Positions 44,101-50,148 of a DNA stretch of 64,000 nucleotides are shown here, piece by piece (positions within the stretch are counted from its first letter, which is position 1; every line of letters starts with the position of its first letter). A program made the position numbers and the translations under genes. The DNA comes from Dryocola clanedunensis (GTDB taxonomy: Bacteria > Pseudomonadota > Gammaproteobacteria > Enterobacterales > Enterobacteriaceae), in the NCBI RefSeq assembly GCF_025215155.1, contig NZ_JALHAM010000119.1. One strand, written 5' to 3'. The notes under the pieces were generated by a model that was not told the origin of the DNA, ran no database searches, and saw only the letters and a list, made by a program, of their open reading frames with translations.

Positions 44101-44180
44101 CCTGCCGCAGCCAGGTTAAGCGCATTGAAGGTAATAGCGTGCGCCATCCGCTACAGGCGCTGCTGGAGATAATGGGATGA
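41124..44180 (+). CDS. ydiJ: YdiJ, FAD-linked oxidase with Fe-S C-terminal domain
   Basis: The protein is 1018 aa, same as E. coli. The N-terminal VAO-type FAD domain has TPRGGGTGTNGQALNKGIVV and RATLGGMINTDASGQGS. The middle FAD-oxidase C domain has GEHGKGFRAEY. The C-terminal ferredoxin-like motif is SGCLACKACSTQCP, and a CCG domain has GCCGMAGTYGHEV. E. coli YdiJ has been reported to oxidise D-2-hydroxyglutarate. Electron acceptor and role here are inferred. Its stop overlaps the menI ATG (ATGA). Confidence 0.95.
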   Translation: MIPQISQAPGLVQLVLNFLQALELQGFTGDTATHYADRLTMATDNSIYQLLPDAVLFPRSTADVALLARLASEERFKSLTFTPRGGGTGTNGQALNKGIVVDMSRYMNRIIEINPEQGWVRVEAGVIKDQLNQYLKPYGYFFAPELSTSNRATLGGMINTDASGQGSLVYGKTSDHVMGVRAVLLGGDILDTHQMSSALAEDLGRDESSIGRIYRTVYERCREQRSLILDKFPKLNRFLTGYDLRHVFNDDLSQFDLTRILTGSEGTLAFITEAKLDITRIPKVRRLVNIKYDSFDSALRNAPFMVEARALSVETVDSKVLNLAREDIVWHSVSELITDVPDKEMLGLNIVEFAGEDLELIEGQVASLCERLDFLIAEGEGGVIGWQICSELAGIERIYGMRKKAVGLLGNAKGQAKPIPFAEDTCVPPHHLADYIAEFRALLDSHNLSYGMFGHVDAGVLHVRPALDMCDPHQEVLMKRISDDVVALTAKYGGLLWGEHGKGFRAEYSPAFFGETLYEELRRIKAVFDPDNRLNPGKICSPLGVDDPMMQVDAVKRGTFDRQIPIAVRTSWRGAMECNGNGLCFNFDVNSPMCPSMKITSNRIHSPKGRATLTREWLRLLADRGVDPEALEKQLPQHRASLRGLIERSRNTWHARKGEYDFSHEVKEAMSGCLACKACSTQCPIKIDVPEFRSRFLQLYHTRYLRPMRDHLVATVESYAPLMARAPKTFNFFMSQPWVRNLSQKHIGMVDLPMLSTPSLQHQLVGHRSANTTLEQLEKFSPEQCAKTVLVVQDPFTSYYDAQVVADFVRLVEKLGLDPVVLPFSPNGKAQHIKGFLQKFARTARKTSDFLNRIAKLGMPMVGVDPALVLCYRDEYKQTLGEARGDFHVQLVHEWLPGVLAEHETSAVGGDSWYLFGHCTEVTALPAAPNQWAAIFARFGAKLENVSVGCCGMAGTYGHEVKNHANSLGIYELSWHQAIQRLPRSRCLATGYSCRSQVKRIEGNSVRHPLQALLEIMG

Positions 44181-44587
44181 TCTGGCGTCGAGAAGTCACT
44201 CTGGAGGCGCTAAATGCCATGAGCGTCGGTAATATGGTGGAGCATGTCGGCATTCAGTTTACGCGCATTGGCGATAGCGAGCTGGAAGCCACCATGCCGG
44301 TGGATAAGCGTACCCGACAGCCGTTCGGCCTGCTGCACGGCGGCGCGTCCGTCGTACTGGCGGAAACGCTCGGCTCCGTGGCGGGCTACCTGTGTTCCGA
44401 AGGTGAACAGCACATCGTCGGGCTGGAAGTTAACGCCAACCACCTGCGCCCGGCGCGTGAAGGCATAGTGCGCGGGGTTTGCAAGGCGGTGCACGTTGGC
44501 CGCAGGCACCAGGTCTGGCAGATTGACATTCGCGATGAAGAAGGGCGGCTTTGCTGCACCTCCCGGCTGACGACGGCGGTGGTTTAG
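44177..44587 (+). CDS. menI: MenI, 1,4-dihydroxy-2-naphthoyl-CoA hydrolase
   Basis: This hotdog-fold thioesterase (formerly YdiI) removes CoA in menaquinone synthesis. The protein is 136 aa. The catalytic region PFGLLHGGASVVLAETLGS carries the active Glu (about 63) and the HGG oxyanion segment. The family C-terminus RLCCTSRLTTAVV is also present. It is translationally coupled to ydiJ and aligns with E. coli MenI along its length. Confidence 0.94.
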   Translation: MIWRREVTLEALNAMSVGNMVEHVGIQFTRIGDSELEATMPVDKRTRQPFGLLHGGASVVLAETLGSVAGYLCSEGEQHIVGLEVNANHLRPAREGIVRGVCKAVHVGRRHQVWQIDIRDEEGRLCCTSRLTTAVV

Positions 44588-44599
44588 ACTGCTTTTATT

Positions 44600-44670
44600 A
44601 AGGTGGATAACTGGTTATCCACCTTTAGCGAAGACCCGGCGGATGACGCTTGCGCTTATCCGTCCTACAA
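44600..44670. repeat. menI-terminator-like hairpin followed by a REP-like palindrome
   Basis: AAGGTGGATAA-CTGG-TTATCCACCTT (44600-44625) lies 13 nt after menI and could terminate it. GGCGGATGACGCTTGCGCTTATCC.. (about 44638-44668) is a classical REP-type unit. The first shares its GGTGGATAA arms with 1553-1578 and 22452-22474. Confidence 0.65.
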
Positions 44671-44711
44671 AGTCCTCATACCCTTTGTCGCTTATCAGCC
44701 CAACAAAGACC

Positions 44712-45154
44712 TCAAACCATCTGTGCTTTGGCGCGTAAGAAACGCGGCGTTTTTAAATCATCCACCAGCGTATTGACCAGCCGCATTAACAGCCCGCTTA
44801 GCTGCTGCGCCGTCTGGCGCGGCAACTTAATACGCGTGCCAGCGCCTGGCTGTAATCACATAAATCATCGGAATCCGCAAACTCCCGTGAAGGCGGGAAT
44901 TCAGAGGGATGATCGACTGATAATTGCTCAATACGCGAAGCGGGCAGCGGCCTGTCCAGATTTTCTTTTAATGCTTCCAGATGCGCGTGCAGGTGATTAC
45001 AGAGGACGGCGCATTCTGTGGGGCTTTCGCTGTCGATTAATATATCGGCTAATAATTCACAGCGTTCGGCCAGATCGATTACGTCAAGGTTATGGATATT
45101 AATAGCTACCGGGATGGGGAGAAGAGTATTCACATTCATTGTGTCGGTTTCCAT
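44712..45154 (-). pseudogene. Small hypothetical gene, apparently frameshifted near its 3' end
   Basis: A 118-codon frame (45154 to 44798) begins METDTMNVNTLLPIPVAINI, with a probable internal start at MNVNTLL, and has a helical middle (LAERCELLADILID, CNHLHAHLEALKENL). After DYSQALA it runs into an Arg-rich tail. In a neighbouring frame, open from about 44847 to a TGA at 44712-44714, the sequence reads GTRIKLPRQTAQQLSGLLMR and then VNTLVDDLKTPRFLRAKAQM, which looks like a natural protein C-terminus. A one-base indel near 44840 would join the two into about 145 aa. I do not recognise the family. The upstream region resembles phage-satellite-type DNA, but this is a weak impression. Confidence 0.5.
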
Positions 45155-45551
45155 TAGTGTTTTGCAAAACCGCCACAGGAAACGCCAGGTTCACTGGTGG
45201 CGGACTGAACAGGGTTGGCGTACCGACACTAATGAAACGGCGCATCTGCAGATGCCCCCATCCAGCCCACCATAAATCAGCGAACTGCGAGTATAACTTC
45301 ATTAATGTTCAGGACGCCAATCCTGGCACCTGATTTTGCAGGTGCGGATTAACTGTATCTATATCCAGAGGAGAAGAAAACCGGCGGTTTGGGAGTCTGG
45401 AAAGTGCCTCGCAAACTATTTTGCGAATTTGCAAAGAATGAAAAAACGGCTGTTAGGATTTATATATGGTTGGGGAAATATAATTACAATGAATTGCTTT
45501 GTTCGCCTGTGGGCTATAAGGGAGAACAAAGCAGAATGGCAGGCGTTGCCA
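45155..45551. other. Accessory intergenic stretch without a firm gene
   Basis: A minus-strand frame, 45302 to 45099 (67 aa, ending HNECEYSSPHPGSY), overlaps the start of the hypothetical gene and lacks a clear SD. I do not call it. CGCCACCAGTGAACCTGGCG-like inverted sequence occurs around 45167-45207. TCTGGAAAGTGCCTCGCAAA (45396-45415) is the left copy of a direct repeat that recurs at 46372, beyond the toxin-antitoxin genes. Base composition is more AT rich than the flanking core genes. Confidence 0.45.
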
Positions 45552-45842
45552 TTATATCGCGAGCAGATCGTTAATAATGGCCGGGTTATGGTCCAGCATC
45601 AGCAGTATTTTTAGGGCGGAGCCTGATGGAAAGCGGCGTTTTTGCTCCCAGCTCTGCACCAGAGAGGGGCTGACGCCAACGGCGCGGGCAAACTCATCCT
45701 GCTTTAATCCAGTGGCCTCACGCAGGGCTTTAACGTCTGGCAGCGGGTGCCGATGGACACGGGCGGGCTGCATTTCCCCTTTCTCAATTGCCACCATTTC
45801 TTCCATGCTTTGTACAAGCTCATTGAAAAGTTGTTTATCCAT
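45552..45842 (-). CDS. HigA/NadS-type HTH antitoxin
   Basis: The protein is 96 aa from ATG 45842 (SD GAGG 8 nt upstream). A GTG at 45851 would add three residues. The C-terminal half is an HTH_XRE domain (VKALREATGLKQDEFARAVG, then VSPSLVQSWEQKRRFPSGSA), the arrangement of HigA-like antitoxins with a short N-terminal toxin-binding part. It lies just downstream of, and overlaps, the toxin gene, as is usual for higBA order. It probably binds its partner toxin and represses the shared promoter. Confidence 0.85.
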   Translation of the reverse strand: MDKQLFNELVQSMEEMVAIEKGEMQPARVHRHPLPDVKALREATGLKQDEFARAVGVSPSLVQSWEQKRRFPSGSALKILLMLDHNPAIINDLLAI

Positions 45843-46207
45843 ATCATGCACCTCATATTGGCTGGCTGTATTCTGAACTGAAGCTCATCCATCTGCTGGG
45901 TCAGCCGTTTTAGCTGAGCCTTTTCCGCTTCGCTTAGATTTTCTTTATCGTTTTTTGCATAGAGCGTAAGCAGATACAATCTGCCTCTGCGCGTGAGAGC
46001 GTAATAAATTACCCGCACACCGCCTCGTTTGCCTGTTCCGGGTCGGCACCAGCGTAGCTTCTGACAGCCCCCGGTGTTCCTGATGATGTCGCCGTCCACG
46101 TGCCGCTTCATCAGCCAGGTCTGCAATTCCTGAAAGGTATCGTCGTCCAGTAAACCTTCACGTTGTCTGATGAACGTTGGCGTCTCTATAAATTCGAAAC
46201 ATTCCAT
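45704..46207 (-). CDS. HigB/RelE-type toxin with abnormally extended C-terminus
   Basis: This ORF of 167 codons has the RelE/HigB mRNA-interferase-like core: FIETPTFIRQREGLLDDDTF, TGGCQKLRWCRPGTGKRGGV and RVIYYALTRRGRLYLLTLYA, then KNDKENLSEAEKAQLKRLTQ. Family members usually stop soon after this helix, at about 105-120 residues. Here the frame continues about 50 residues, reading the first 139 nt of the antitoxin gene out of frame (ending TLKPCVRPLD). A stop codon seems to have been lost by substitution or an indel, so the toxin may be impaired or altered. MECFEF starts at 46207, with GGGAAG upstream. Confidence 0.75.
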   Translation of the reverse strand: MECFEFIETPTFIRQREGLLDDDTFQELQTWLMKRHVDGDIIRNTGGCQKLRWCRPGTGKRGGVRVIYYALTRRGRLYLLTLYAKNDKENLSEAEKAQLKRLTQQMDELQFRIQPANMRCMIWINNFSMSLYKAWKKWWQLRKGKCSPPVSIGTRCQTLKPCVRPLD

Positions 46208-46230
46208 TGGCTTGTCTTCCCTGTGGTCAA

Positions 46231-46282
46231 TTTATAATCGTACCCCGTGCGATCGTCAAGTTATTTTTTCGTACATGGTACG
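46231..46282 (-). promoter_or_regulatory. Toxin-antitoxin promoter and operator palindromes
   Basis: Minus-strand -35 TTGACG (46254-46259) and -10 TATAAA (46231-46236) have exactly 17-bp spacing. ATCGCAC-GGG-GTACGAT (46238-46254) fills the spacer and CGTAC-CAT-GTACG (46270-46282) lies upstream. Both share the CGTAC half-site, fitting autorepression by the antitoxin. Confidence 0.75.
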
Positions 46283-46474
46283 GATTTGTAGTGCTTTGCG
46301 TTACGGTTCTATGTTGCAGAGTACGGGACTCTATTTTCATATCAGATGAAAAAACAACAGCATGAATAAACTCTGGAAAATGCCTCGCAAATATTCGTTT
46401 CACTCTGTGCTCACCCACGACGCTCGCAAACAAATCTGCTAATGTCACTCCATCAAAAAGACACGGGAGGTCAC

Positions 46475-46900
46475 ATGCGTCAGCGGGTTATTGTTTGTCC
46501 TGTTATTGAAAATAACGGTGCGATTCTGCTTTGTAAGATGGCTGGCGACCGGGGCGTATTCCCCGGCCAGTGGGCTCTGTCGGGCGGCGGGATGGAGCCT
46601 GGCGAAAACATTGAGCAGGCGTTGCGCCGTGAAATTGCCGAAGAGTTGGGTGACGAACTCCAAATCACAGATGTTCAGCCGTGGACCTTCCGCGATGACG
46701 TGCGTATCAAAACCTACGCCGACGGCAGCAAAGAAGAGATCTATATGATTTACCTGATGTTTGACTGCACCAGCGCAAATCGACAGGTGACGTTTAATGA
46801 AGAGTTTCAGGAGACCGCCTGGGTGAAACCTGCCGATTTGCATCGCTACGATTTAAATGAAGCGACCCGGGAAACCTTCACAAAAAAAGGCTGGCTGTAA
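46475..46900 (+). CDS. nudI: NudI, Nudix nucleoside triphosphatase
   Basis: The protein is 141 aa from ATG 46475 (SD GGGAGG), equal to E. coli NudI, which hydrolyses pyrimidine dNTPs. The Nudix box is GGGMEPGENIEQALRREIAEELGD, with the REIAEELG metal-binding core at about residues 53-60. FPGQWALSGGG and GSKEEIYMIYL are NudI features. In E. coli the gene sits near ais-arnB, so its location here is different. It ends 4 nt before a sensor kinase gene. Confidence 0.93.
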   Translation: MRQRVIVCPVIENNGAILLCKMAGDRGVFPGQWALSGGGMEPGENIEQALRREIAEELGDELQITDVQPWTFRDDVRIKTYADGSKEEIYMIYLMFDCTSANRQVTFNEEFQETAWVKPADLHRYDLNEATRETFTKKGWL

Positions 46901-46904
46901 GATT

Positions 46905-48227
46905 ATGGTCAAGGGGCTTGTCTGGCTGCTGCTGACTCTCCTTTCTGGGGGCGGTATTGTCGTCTATTCCCTGCATCAGCAGTACGAAGATCAGAGCGCG
47001 GCGTTTCGTATTCTCTACCGCGATATCACGGTCAAGCTTTCTCAAAACGACGTCATCCTTTCGCTGCTCTCCAACAGCAGCGATCCGACTGAGGTTCAGC
47101 AGAAATTTCCCTATATTCTACGCTGGCAAACGCAGCCGCATCAGCCGCCAAAGCCTGACCTGAACCCCGACCTGCCGGGAACCTACTGGCTGAACTCCCC
47201 GCAGGGTTCGCTGCTTATCGATTTGCCGACTTTGCTGGCAGACGTCATCCGTAATCAGCCTTTTCACCACTTAAGCCTGCGCTGGCAGGATAAGCATCTC
47301 ATCACGAGAGGGGAAAAAGGCACGGGTGACTGGTGGCGCTGGGATAAGCTCATTCACAGCCCGTCGCAGCCGCTTCATTTAGCGGTTACCAATAACCCGG
47401 ACTGGCGGCACATGCCCTGGCTGCTGATGATCCTGCTTGGCTTTACCTGGGCTGCGGTTATCTACTTTTATACCCAGTATCAGGCCACTAAACGGCAGCG
47501 CAATATTGCAGACCTGCGCGCGCACTTCTCTGAAATATCCCGTCTGAACGCGATGGGGGAAATTGCCGCCGGGATGGTCCATGAGCTGAATCAGCCGCTG
47601 ACCGCCATCCTCAGCTATTCGCAAACTGCGCAGCGGCTCATTGGTCAGGATAAGGCAGATAAAGCGCTGCCGCTGCTGGACGCTTCGGTGGTGCAGACAA
47701 AACGCATCAGCGCGTTGTTAACGTCGCTGAAGGAAAAAATTAACAGCGATGAGCGGGCTCTGCAGCCGGTAGACCTGAACGAGATCTGGGCGAGGGTGGT
47801 GACGCTGCTGGAATATGAACTGGCGAAAGGGCGGGTAACCATTATTAACAGGCTGCCGGAAAAATTGCCGAAGCTGCGCGCCTCACCGCTGGCTGTCGAA
47901 CAAATCCTTCACAATCTGCTCAGCAACGCCATTTATGCGCAGCAGGGGACGCCCGACGGAAAAGCTTGGGTGGCTATCGACGCCGGGCAGCAGAGTGAAA
48001 ATCTGGTTGTCAGCATCACTGACGGCGGGCCAGGGCTGTCCGAGCAGGGCCTGCTGCAGGTGTTTATGCCGTTCTTCACCACCAGGGCAGAAGGCCTGGG
48101 GCTGGGCATGGCGCTGACTGAGACGCTGGTGCAAAGATATGGCGGTAGCATCGTGGCGGAAAACAGCACGGCTGGGGGAGCCTGTTTCACCCTGACATTT
48201 CCTCTGACCGGGCAGGAGGTAGCATGA
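46905..48227 (+). CDS. Membrane sensor histidine kinase, FixL/DctB-like
   Basis: The protein is 440 aa from ATG 46905. TM1 lies at about 4-21, a ~145-residue periplasmic region (about 22-168, rich in Trp and His: HHLSLRWQDKHLI, GDWWRWDKL) follows, and TM2 is at about 170-190 (MPWLLMILLGFTWAAVIYFY). There is no HAMP domain. A dimerisation helix leads to the H-box GEIAAGMVHELNQPLTAIL with phospho-acceptor His226. The ATPase domain has N-box HNLLSNAIYAQQ, G1 DGGPGLS and G2 GLGLGMAL. The ligand is unknown. It overlaps the response regulator by ATGA and is one operon with it. Confidence 0.9.
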   Translation: MVKGLVWLLLTLLSGGGIVVYSLHQQYEDQSAAFRILYRDITVKLSQNDVILSLLSNSSDPTEVQQKFPYILRWQTQPHQPPKPDLNPDLPGTYWLNSPQGSLLIDLPTLLADVIRNQPFHHLSLRWQDKHLITRGEKGTGDWWRWDKLIHSPSQPLHLAVTNNPDWRHMPWLLMILLGFTWAAVIYFYTQYQATKRQRNIADLRAHFSEISRLNAMGEIAAGMVHELNQPLTAILSYSQTAQRLIGQDKADKALPLLDASVVQTKRISALLTSLKEKINSDERALQPVDLNEIWARVVTLLEYELAKGRVTIINRLPEKLPKLRASPLAVEQILHNLLSNAIYAQQGTPDGKAWVAIDAGQQSENLVVSITDGGPGLSEQGLLQVFMPFFTTRAEGLGLGMALTETLVQRYGGSIVAENSTAGGACFTLTFPLTGQEVA

Positions 48228-48847
48228 CGCAGTACATTTATCTCGTTGACGACGACGAGGCTATTCGCCTGTCGATAAGTGCACTGCTGTCAACCATGGG
48301 CTGGGAAACGAAAGCCTATGACAGCGTGCAGCATTTTCAGGAGGGAGAAGGGGATTGGCCTTCGCTCAGTGGCTGTCTGCTGCTGGATATTCGCATGCCG
48401 GGTAAGTCCGGACTGGCGCTGCTAGAGTGCGGGCTGCCGGAAGGCTTTTCTCTTCCCGTTATCATGATGACCGGACACGGTAATATCGATCTTTGTCGCC
48501 GGGCGTTTAAAAACGGCGCGTTTGAGTTTTTGACCAAGCCCGTAGATGCCGACCTGCTGATTGAAACCGTGAGCGCGGCGCTAGAGCAGCAGCGCAGGCA
48601 ACAGCTGGAACGGGAAAAATATGCGGATCTCCAGGCTAAATTAGCCACGCTCTCCGCTCGCGAGCAGGAAGTGATGGCGCTCATCATGCAGGGCAAATCC
48701 AATAAAGAGATGGCAAAAGATCTCAACCTTTCGCCGCGAACGGTTGAAGCCCATCGCGCCAGCCTTTTTGCCCGCCTGGAGATTAACTCGCTGGCAAAGC
48801 TTATTAATATCTATGGCGGATTACAGGGGCCGGACGGCACTACGTAA
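48224..48847 (+). CDS. FixJ/TodT-family LuxR-type response regulator
   Basis: The protein is 207 aa. The receiver domain has the acidic triad VDDDE, phospho-acceptor Asp55 in LLLDIRMPGKSG, Thr in MMTGHG and Lys in FLTKPVD. A coiled linker (QQRRQQLEREKY) is followed by a LuxR HTH: LSAREQEVMALIMQGKSNKE and LNLSPRTVEAHRASLFARL. FixJ-type regulators dimerise on phosphorylation and usually activate transcription. The nearest candidate targets are the downstream HbpS-like gene and suf (inference). Confidence 0.92.
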   Translation: MTQYIYLVDDDEAIRLSISALLSTMGWETKAYDSVQHFQEGEGDWPSLSGCLLLDIRMPGKSGLALLECGLPEGFSLPVIMMTGHGNIDLCRRAFKNGAFEFLTKPVDADLLIETVSAALEQQRRQQLEREKYADLQAKLATLSAREQEVMALIMQGKSNKEMAKDLNLSPRTVEAHRASLFARLEINSLAKLINIYGGLQGPDGTT

Positions 48848-48903
48848 AATTACCAGGTTCGCCTGGTATTCACACGAATAGTGCCGCCCTCTGCGTTTGG
48901 GTA

Positions 48904-48937
48904 CCTTAACTCATGTAAACCATCGTCCGAGTTAAGG
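48904..48937 (+). promoter_or_regulatory. Inverted repeat overlapping the SD of the HbpS-like gene
   Basis: CCTTAACTC (48904-48912) and GAGTTAAGG (48929-48937) are exact 9-bp reverse complements. The right arm contains the SD AAGG of the gene starting at 48947. As DNA it could be an operator. As RNA it would mask the ribosome site. A second small hairpin, TACCAGG-TTCG-CCTGGTA (48851-48868), precedes it. Confidence 0.55.
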
Positions 48938-48946
48938 GAAAAAACC

Positions 48947-49447
48947 ATGAAAAAATCACTTCTGTTAGCCGCTGCTCTGTTTGGCAGTACTGCTTTTGTT
49001 CCCGCGTTCGCCGCAAGCGTGCTGACCGAAAAGAATATCTCACTTGAATACGCCGAGCAGCTTGCGCAGAAGGCGGTTGAGGCCTGTAGCGCGAAAAACT
49101 ATAACGTAGCGGTGACCGTGGTGGATCGCGGTGGGGTGGTGAAAGTGGTTAAGCGCATGGACAATGCAGGCCCACACACCCTGGAAGCGAGCCGCATGAA
49201 AGCCTTTACCGCGCTCAGCACTAAATCCGTAACGGGTGACGTCATGAAAAATTCTCAGGAAAATGCGGGCGCACAAAACCTGCGTGATATTCCGGGCTTC
49301 CTGCTGCTTGGCGGCGGCGTGCCGGTGAAAATCGACAACCAGACCATCGGCGCGATTGGTATTGGCGGTGCACCGGGCGGTCATCTGGATCAGCAGTGCG
49401 CGGTTGACGCTCTTGAGGCGACTAAATCACTGTTGAATGCATCCTGA
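48947..49447 (+). CDS. Secreted GlcG/HbpS-family (DUF336) protein, possible haem binder
   Basis: The protein is 166 aa from ATG 48947. The signal peptide MKKSLLLAAALFGSTAFVPA is cleaved after AFA, giving a ~143-aa periplasmic protein. Family motifs include LAQKAVEACSAKNYNVAVTV, VDRGGVVKVVKRMDNAG, SRMKAFTAL, the glycine-rich IPGFLLLGGGVPVKIDNQTI, and GAIGIGGAPGGHLDQQCA. Streptomyces HbpS, of the same family, binds haem and modulates the SenS kinase. Here it lies 99 nt after a sensor kinase/regulator pair. An alternative is an enzyme-accessory or unknown-ligand role, since DUF336 is functionally mixed. Confidence 0.88.
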   Translation: MKKSLLLAAALFGSTAFVPAFAASVLTEKNISLEYAEQLAQKAVEACSAKNYNVAVTVVDRGGVVKVVKRMDNAGPHTLEASRMKAFTALSTKSVTGDVMKNSQENAGAQNLRDIPGFLLLGGGVPVKIDNQTIGAIGIGGAPGGHLDQQCAVDALEATKSLLNAS

Positions 49448-49468
49448 TATTCATTTTTCCTCTCCTCA

Positions 49469-49500
49469 AGCGCGGGCTTTCGGCCCGCGCTGTCATTTTT
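49469..49500 (+). terminator. Terminator after the HbpS-like gene
   Basis: AGCGCGGGC-TTTCG-GCCCGCGCT forms a very stable stem, followed by GTCATTTTTGCTTTT. Confidence 0.82.
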
Positions 49501-49708
49501 GCTTTTACCTCTTAATTAAATAGATATTCTCTATACATCTTTTGTTTTCTATAGCATTTGCGCGCCTCCTCCAGATAAACCCTCTCTGATTCAGTGGTTT
49601 AAACAGCTCTTTTCGCCATCTGCAAGAGTTTGCACAGGGTCTATCCTTAGTAAAGACGTCCAAAAAAGCAGCATTTCGCGAATACCCCTGTTATCAGGAT
49701 GTTGTATT

Positions 49709-49727
49709 GATAATGGTTATCATTAAC
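49709..49727 (+). promoter_or_regulatory. Fur box of the suf operon
   Basis: GATAATGGTTATCATTAAC matches 16 of 19 consensus positions and lies 45 nt before sufA. suf is repressed by Fe-Fur and induced by OxyR and apo-IscR in E. coli. The further upstream 250 bp (49448-49708) are AT rich and hold no gene. Confidence 0.85.
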
Positions 49728-49771
49728 ATAGGGGCATCGGCCTTTGGGCGCTTTTAACAGTGAGGTGAACT

Positions 49772-50140
49772 ATGGATGTGCAAACCGGTAGCTTCGATCC
49801 CAATGAATTCGCCTGGCAGGGGCTGACGCTGACGCCTGAGGCGGGCGCGCATATTCGTAAGCTGGCAGGCCAGCAGCCGGACCTGCTCGGCGTGCGGCTG
49901 AGCATCAAACAGACCGGCTGCGCCGGATTCGGCTACGTGCTGGATACCGTTACAGAACCCCGCAAGGACGATCTCCTCTTTGAAATGGAGGGGGCAAAGC
50001 TGTGGGTTCCGCTGTCGGCCATGCCGTTTATCGACGGCACCGAGGTTGACTACGTGCGCGAAGGATTAAACGAGATTTTCAAATTCAACAACCCGAAAGC
50101 GCAGCACGAATGTGGCTGCGGCGAAAGCTTTGGGGTGTAG
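49772..50140 (+). CDS. sufA: SufA, A-type Fe-S carrier
   Basis: SufA accepts Fe-S clusters from SufBCD and transfers them to apoproteins. The protein is 122 aa, same as E. coli. The three cluster-ligand cysteines are in QTGCAGFGYV and the C-terminal ECGCGESFGV. It is the first gene of sufABCDSE, 8 nt before sufB. Confidence 0.97.
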   Translation: MDVQTGSFDPNEFAWQGLTLTPEAGAHIRKLAGQQPDLLGVRLSIKQTGCAGFGYVLDTVTEPRKDDLLFEMEGAKLWVPLSAMPFIDGTEVDYVREGLNEIFKFNNPKAQHECGCGESFGV

Positions 50141-50148
50141 GCGGGATT

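Larger units (their letters stand above)
45396..46395. repeat. Direct repeats flanking the toxin-antitoxin module
   Basis: A 25-bp sequence starting TCTGGAAAGTGCCTCGCAAA (45396-45420) recurs at 46372-46395 as TCTGGAAAATGCCTCGCAAA followed by TATT, with one substitution and one deletion. The interval contains only the toxin-antitoxin pair. The repeats could mark an insertion or an ancient duplication. Confidence 0.55.

Noticed and set aside
45099..45302. 67-aa minus-strand ORF (ending HNECEYSSPHPGSY) as a phage-satellite gene
   Set aside because: It overlaps the start of the neighbouring frame, has no SD and I could not support a family assignment.
49448..49708. Hidden small gene or RNA upstream of sufA
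   Set aside because: Only AT-rich regulatory sequence and the Fur box were seen; no conserved RNA that I recognise and no ORF.
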